Below, piece by piece: positions 5,973 through 6,544 of a stretch of DNA of 6,544 nt (positions are counted from its first letter, which is position 1; each line of letters opens with the position of its first letter). The translations under genes and the position numbers were made by a program. This DNA comes from CAYNNP01 sp964398215. Lineage in GTDB: Bacteria > Planctomycetota > Planctomycetia > Pirellulales > Pirellulaceae. The notes beneath the pieces were generated by a model. The model had not been told where the DNA came from, searched no databases, and worked only from the letters and a program-made list of their open reading frames with translations. The DNA lies in NCBI GenBank assembly GCA_964398215.1, contig CAYNNP010000310.1:1-6544 (forward strand), in the 5' to 3' direction.

Positions 5973-6544
5973 TTAGGAGTCAGAGCTTTCATCCGGAATT
6001 GTTTCGCGAACGCGTTCGAGGGCACGGCCCAGTTGTTTGCGAAGGGCTTCAGCCGATCCGCCCACGGCTTCCGCAATTTCGTCCCAACTCTCGCCATCAC
6101 AGCGCCGGTTTAGCAAATCGAGTTCTTTTGACGACATCTGCGATTTCGCGTTTTCTAGTAGGTCTTTGGAAATCGCTGACGTGCGTGGACCTGGGCTCAG
6201 TCCCTGGAATTCACCAATGTCGATGTTGCCCACTTCGGCTCCGCCGCCGCGTTTGGACGTTTGGCGTTTTCGATGTTCATCGATAACGCGATTGCTGGTC
6301 ATCTTTGTCAGCAAAGCCAACAACTGGGCTGGGCTTTGCAATTCGATGTTGTCATCGATGCGATTAAAGAATTTGCCAAAGACAGATTGAGAAATGTCGA
6401 CAGAGTCAACGAGCCGCCTGAGTTCTGGATCGGTAAGTCGCAGTCTTGCGGCGCGGCGGATCTCTGGCTCATACAGTGTTACTAGTTCGGCTGCGGCTGA
6501 TTGGTCGCCCGCGCGAACTCGCGCTATCAGTGCTGAAAAATCTT
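5973..6544 (-). CDS. ECF-type RNA polymerase sigma factor, N-terminus beyond the window
   Basis: The frame is open from the window edge to the TAA at 5973-5975, giving 189 codons without the first residues. Region 2 (about 6249-6530) starts with FSALIARVRAGDQSAAAELV and continues with LYEPEIRRAARLRL and DSVDISQSVFGKFF, then a helix ending NRVIDEHRKRQ, the -10 recognition part. A Gly/Ser-rich linker follows. Region 4 (about 6006-6134) is a helix-turn-helix: LDLLNRRCDGESWDEIAEAV then a recognition helix with RKQLGRALERVRE. No region 1.1 or 3 is visible, which is the ECF layout. The pattern is that of the large planctomycete sigma family linked to Ser/Thr kinase genes. A shorter reading from a TTG at 6341 would lose region 2 and is wrong. 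It should direct RNA polymerase to a specific promoter set. The kinase gene follows after about 93 bases, on the same strand. Confidence 0.9.
   Translation of the reverse strand, partial: DFSALIARVRAGDQSAAAELVTLYEPEIRRAARLRLTDPELRRLVDSVDISQSVFGKFFNRIDDNIELQSPAQLLALLTKMTSNRVIDEHRKRQTSKRGGGAEVGNIDIGEFQGLSPGPRTSAISKDLLENAKSQMSSKELDLLNRRCDGESWDEIAEAVGGSAEALRKQLGRALERVRETIPDESSDS

Noticed and set aside
5834..6100. An 88-codon minus-strand frame joining the end of the sigma gene to the start of the kinase gene
   Set aside because: It is out of frame with both well-supported proteins, its product has no plausible domain, and it merely spans the gap between them.

Overview
The window looks like chromosomal DNA from a planctomycete, probably near the Pirellulales/Rhodopirellula group; that is my reading of protein architecture, not a database result. 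The evidence is the right-hand block: a Hanks-type Ser/Thr kinase with a long N-terminal extension, one membrane segment and a large C-terminal TPR region, just downstream of an ECF-type sigma factor of the kind expanded in Planctomycetes. The left-hand block of exported proteins of little-known function, including a DUF1573-like protein, fits the same lineage. Base composition is moderate, and I see no phage, transposase, CRISPR, tRNA or rRNA signal.

Left block, plus strand: (1) at 81-1199 an exported DUF1573-like protein; (2) at 1220-1723 a small exported protein with ten cysteines, 20 bases after it and probably in the same transcript; a perfect 11-bp stem with a T-rich tail (1751-1784) closes this unit; (3) at 1832-2788 a third exported protein that I cannot name, which starts after that terminator and so is probably transcribed separately.

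Right block, minus strand: the sigma factor gene (5973 to beyond the window end, so its N-terminus is missing) is followed after a 97-base non-coding gap (5880-5972 plus the stop codon) by the kinase gene (2958-5879). The two blocks converge on a 169-base intergenic stretch (2789-2957). It holds a 67-base imperfect palindrome, which may be a dispersed repeat, a bidirectional terminator, or both.

How the genes may work together: the sigma/kinase pair resembles planctomycete arrangements in which a transmembrane Ser/Thr kinase, rather than a classical anti-sigma factor, is thought to control an ECF sigma factor. No anti-sigma gene is visible here, although the region upstream of the sigma gene is outside the window. 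The three exported proteins may act in the periplasm or at the cell surface. Nothing in the sequence directly links them to the sigma/kinase pair. No clearly new system can be proven from the window; the best candidates are the sigma/kinase module, the DUF1573/Cys-rich pair and the palindrome.
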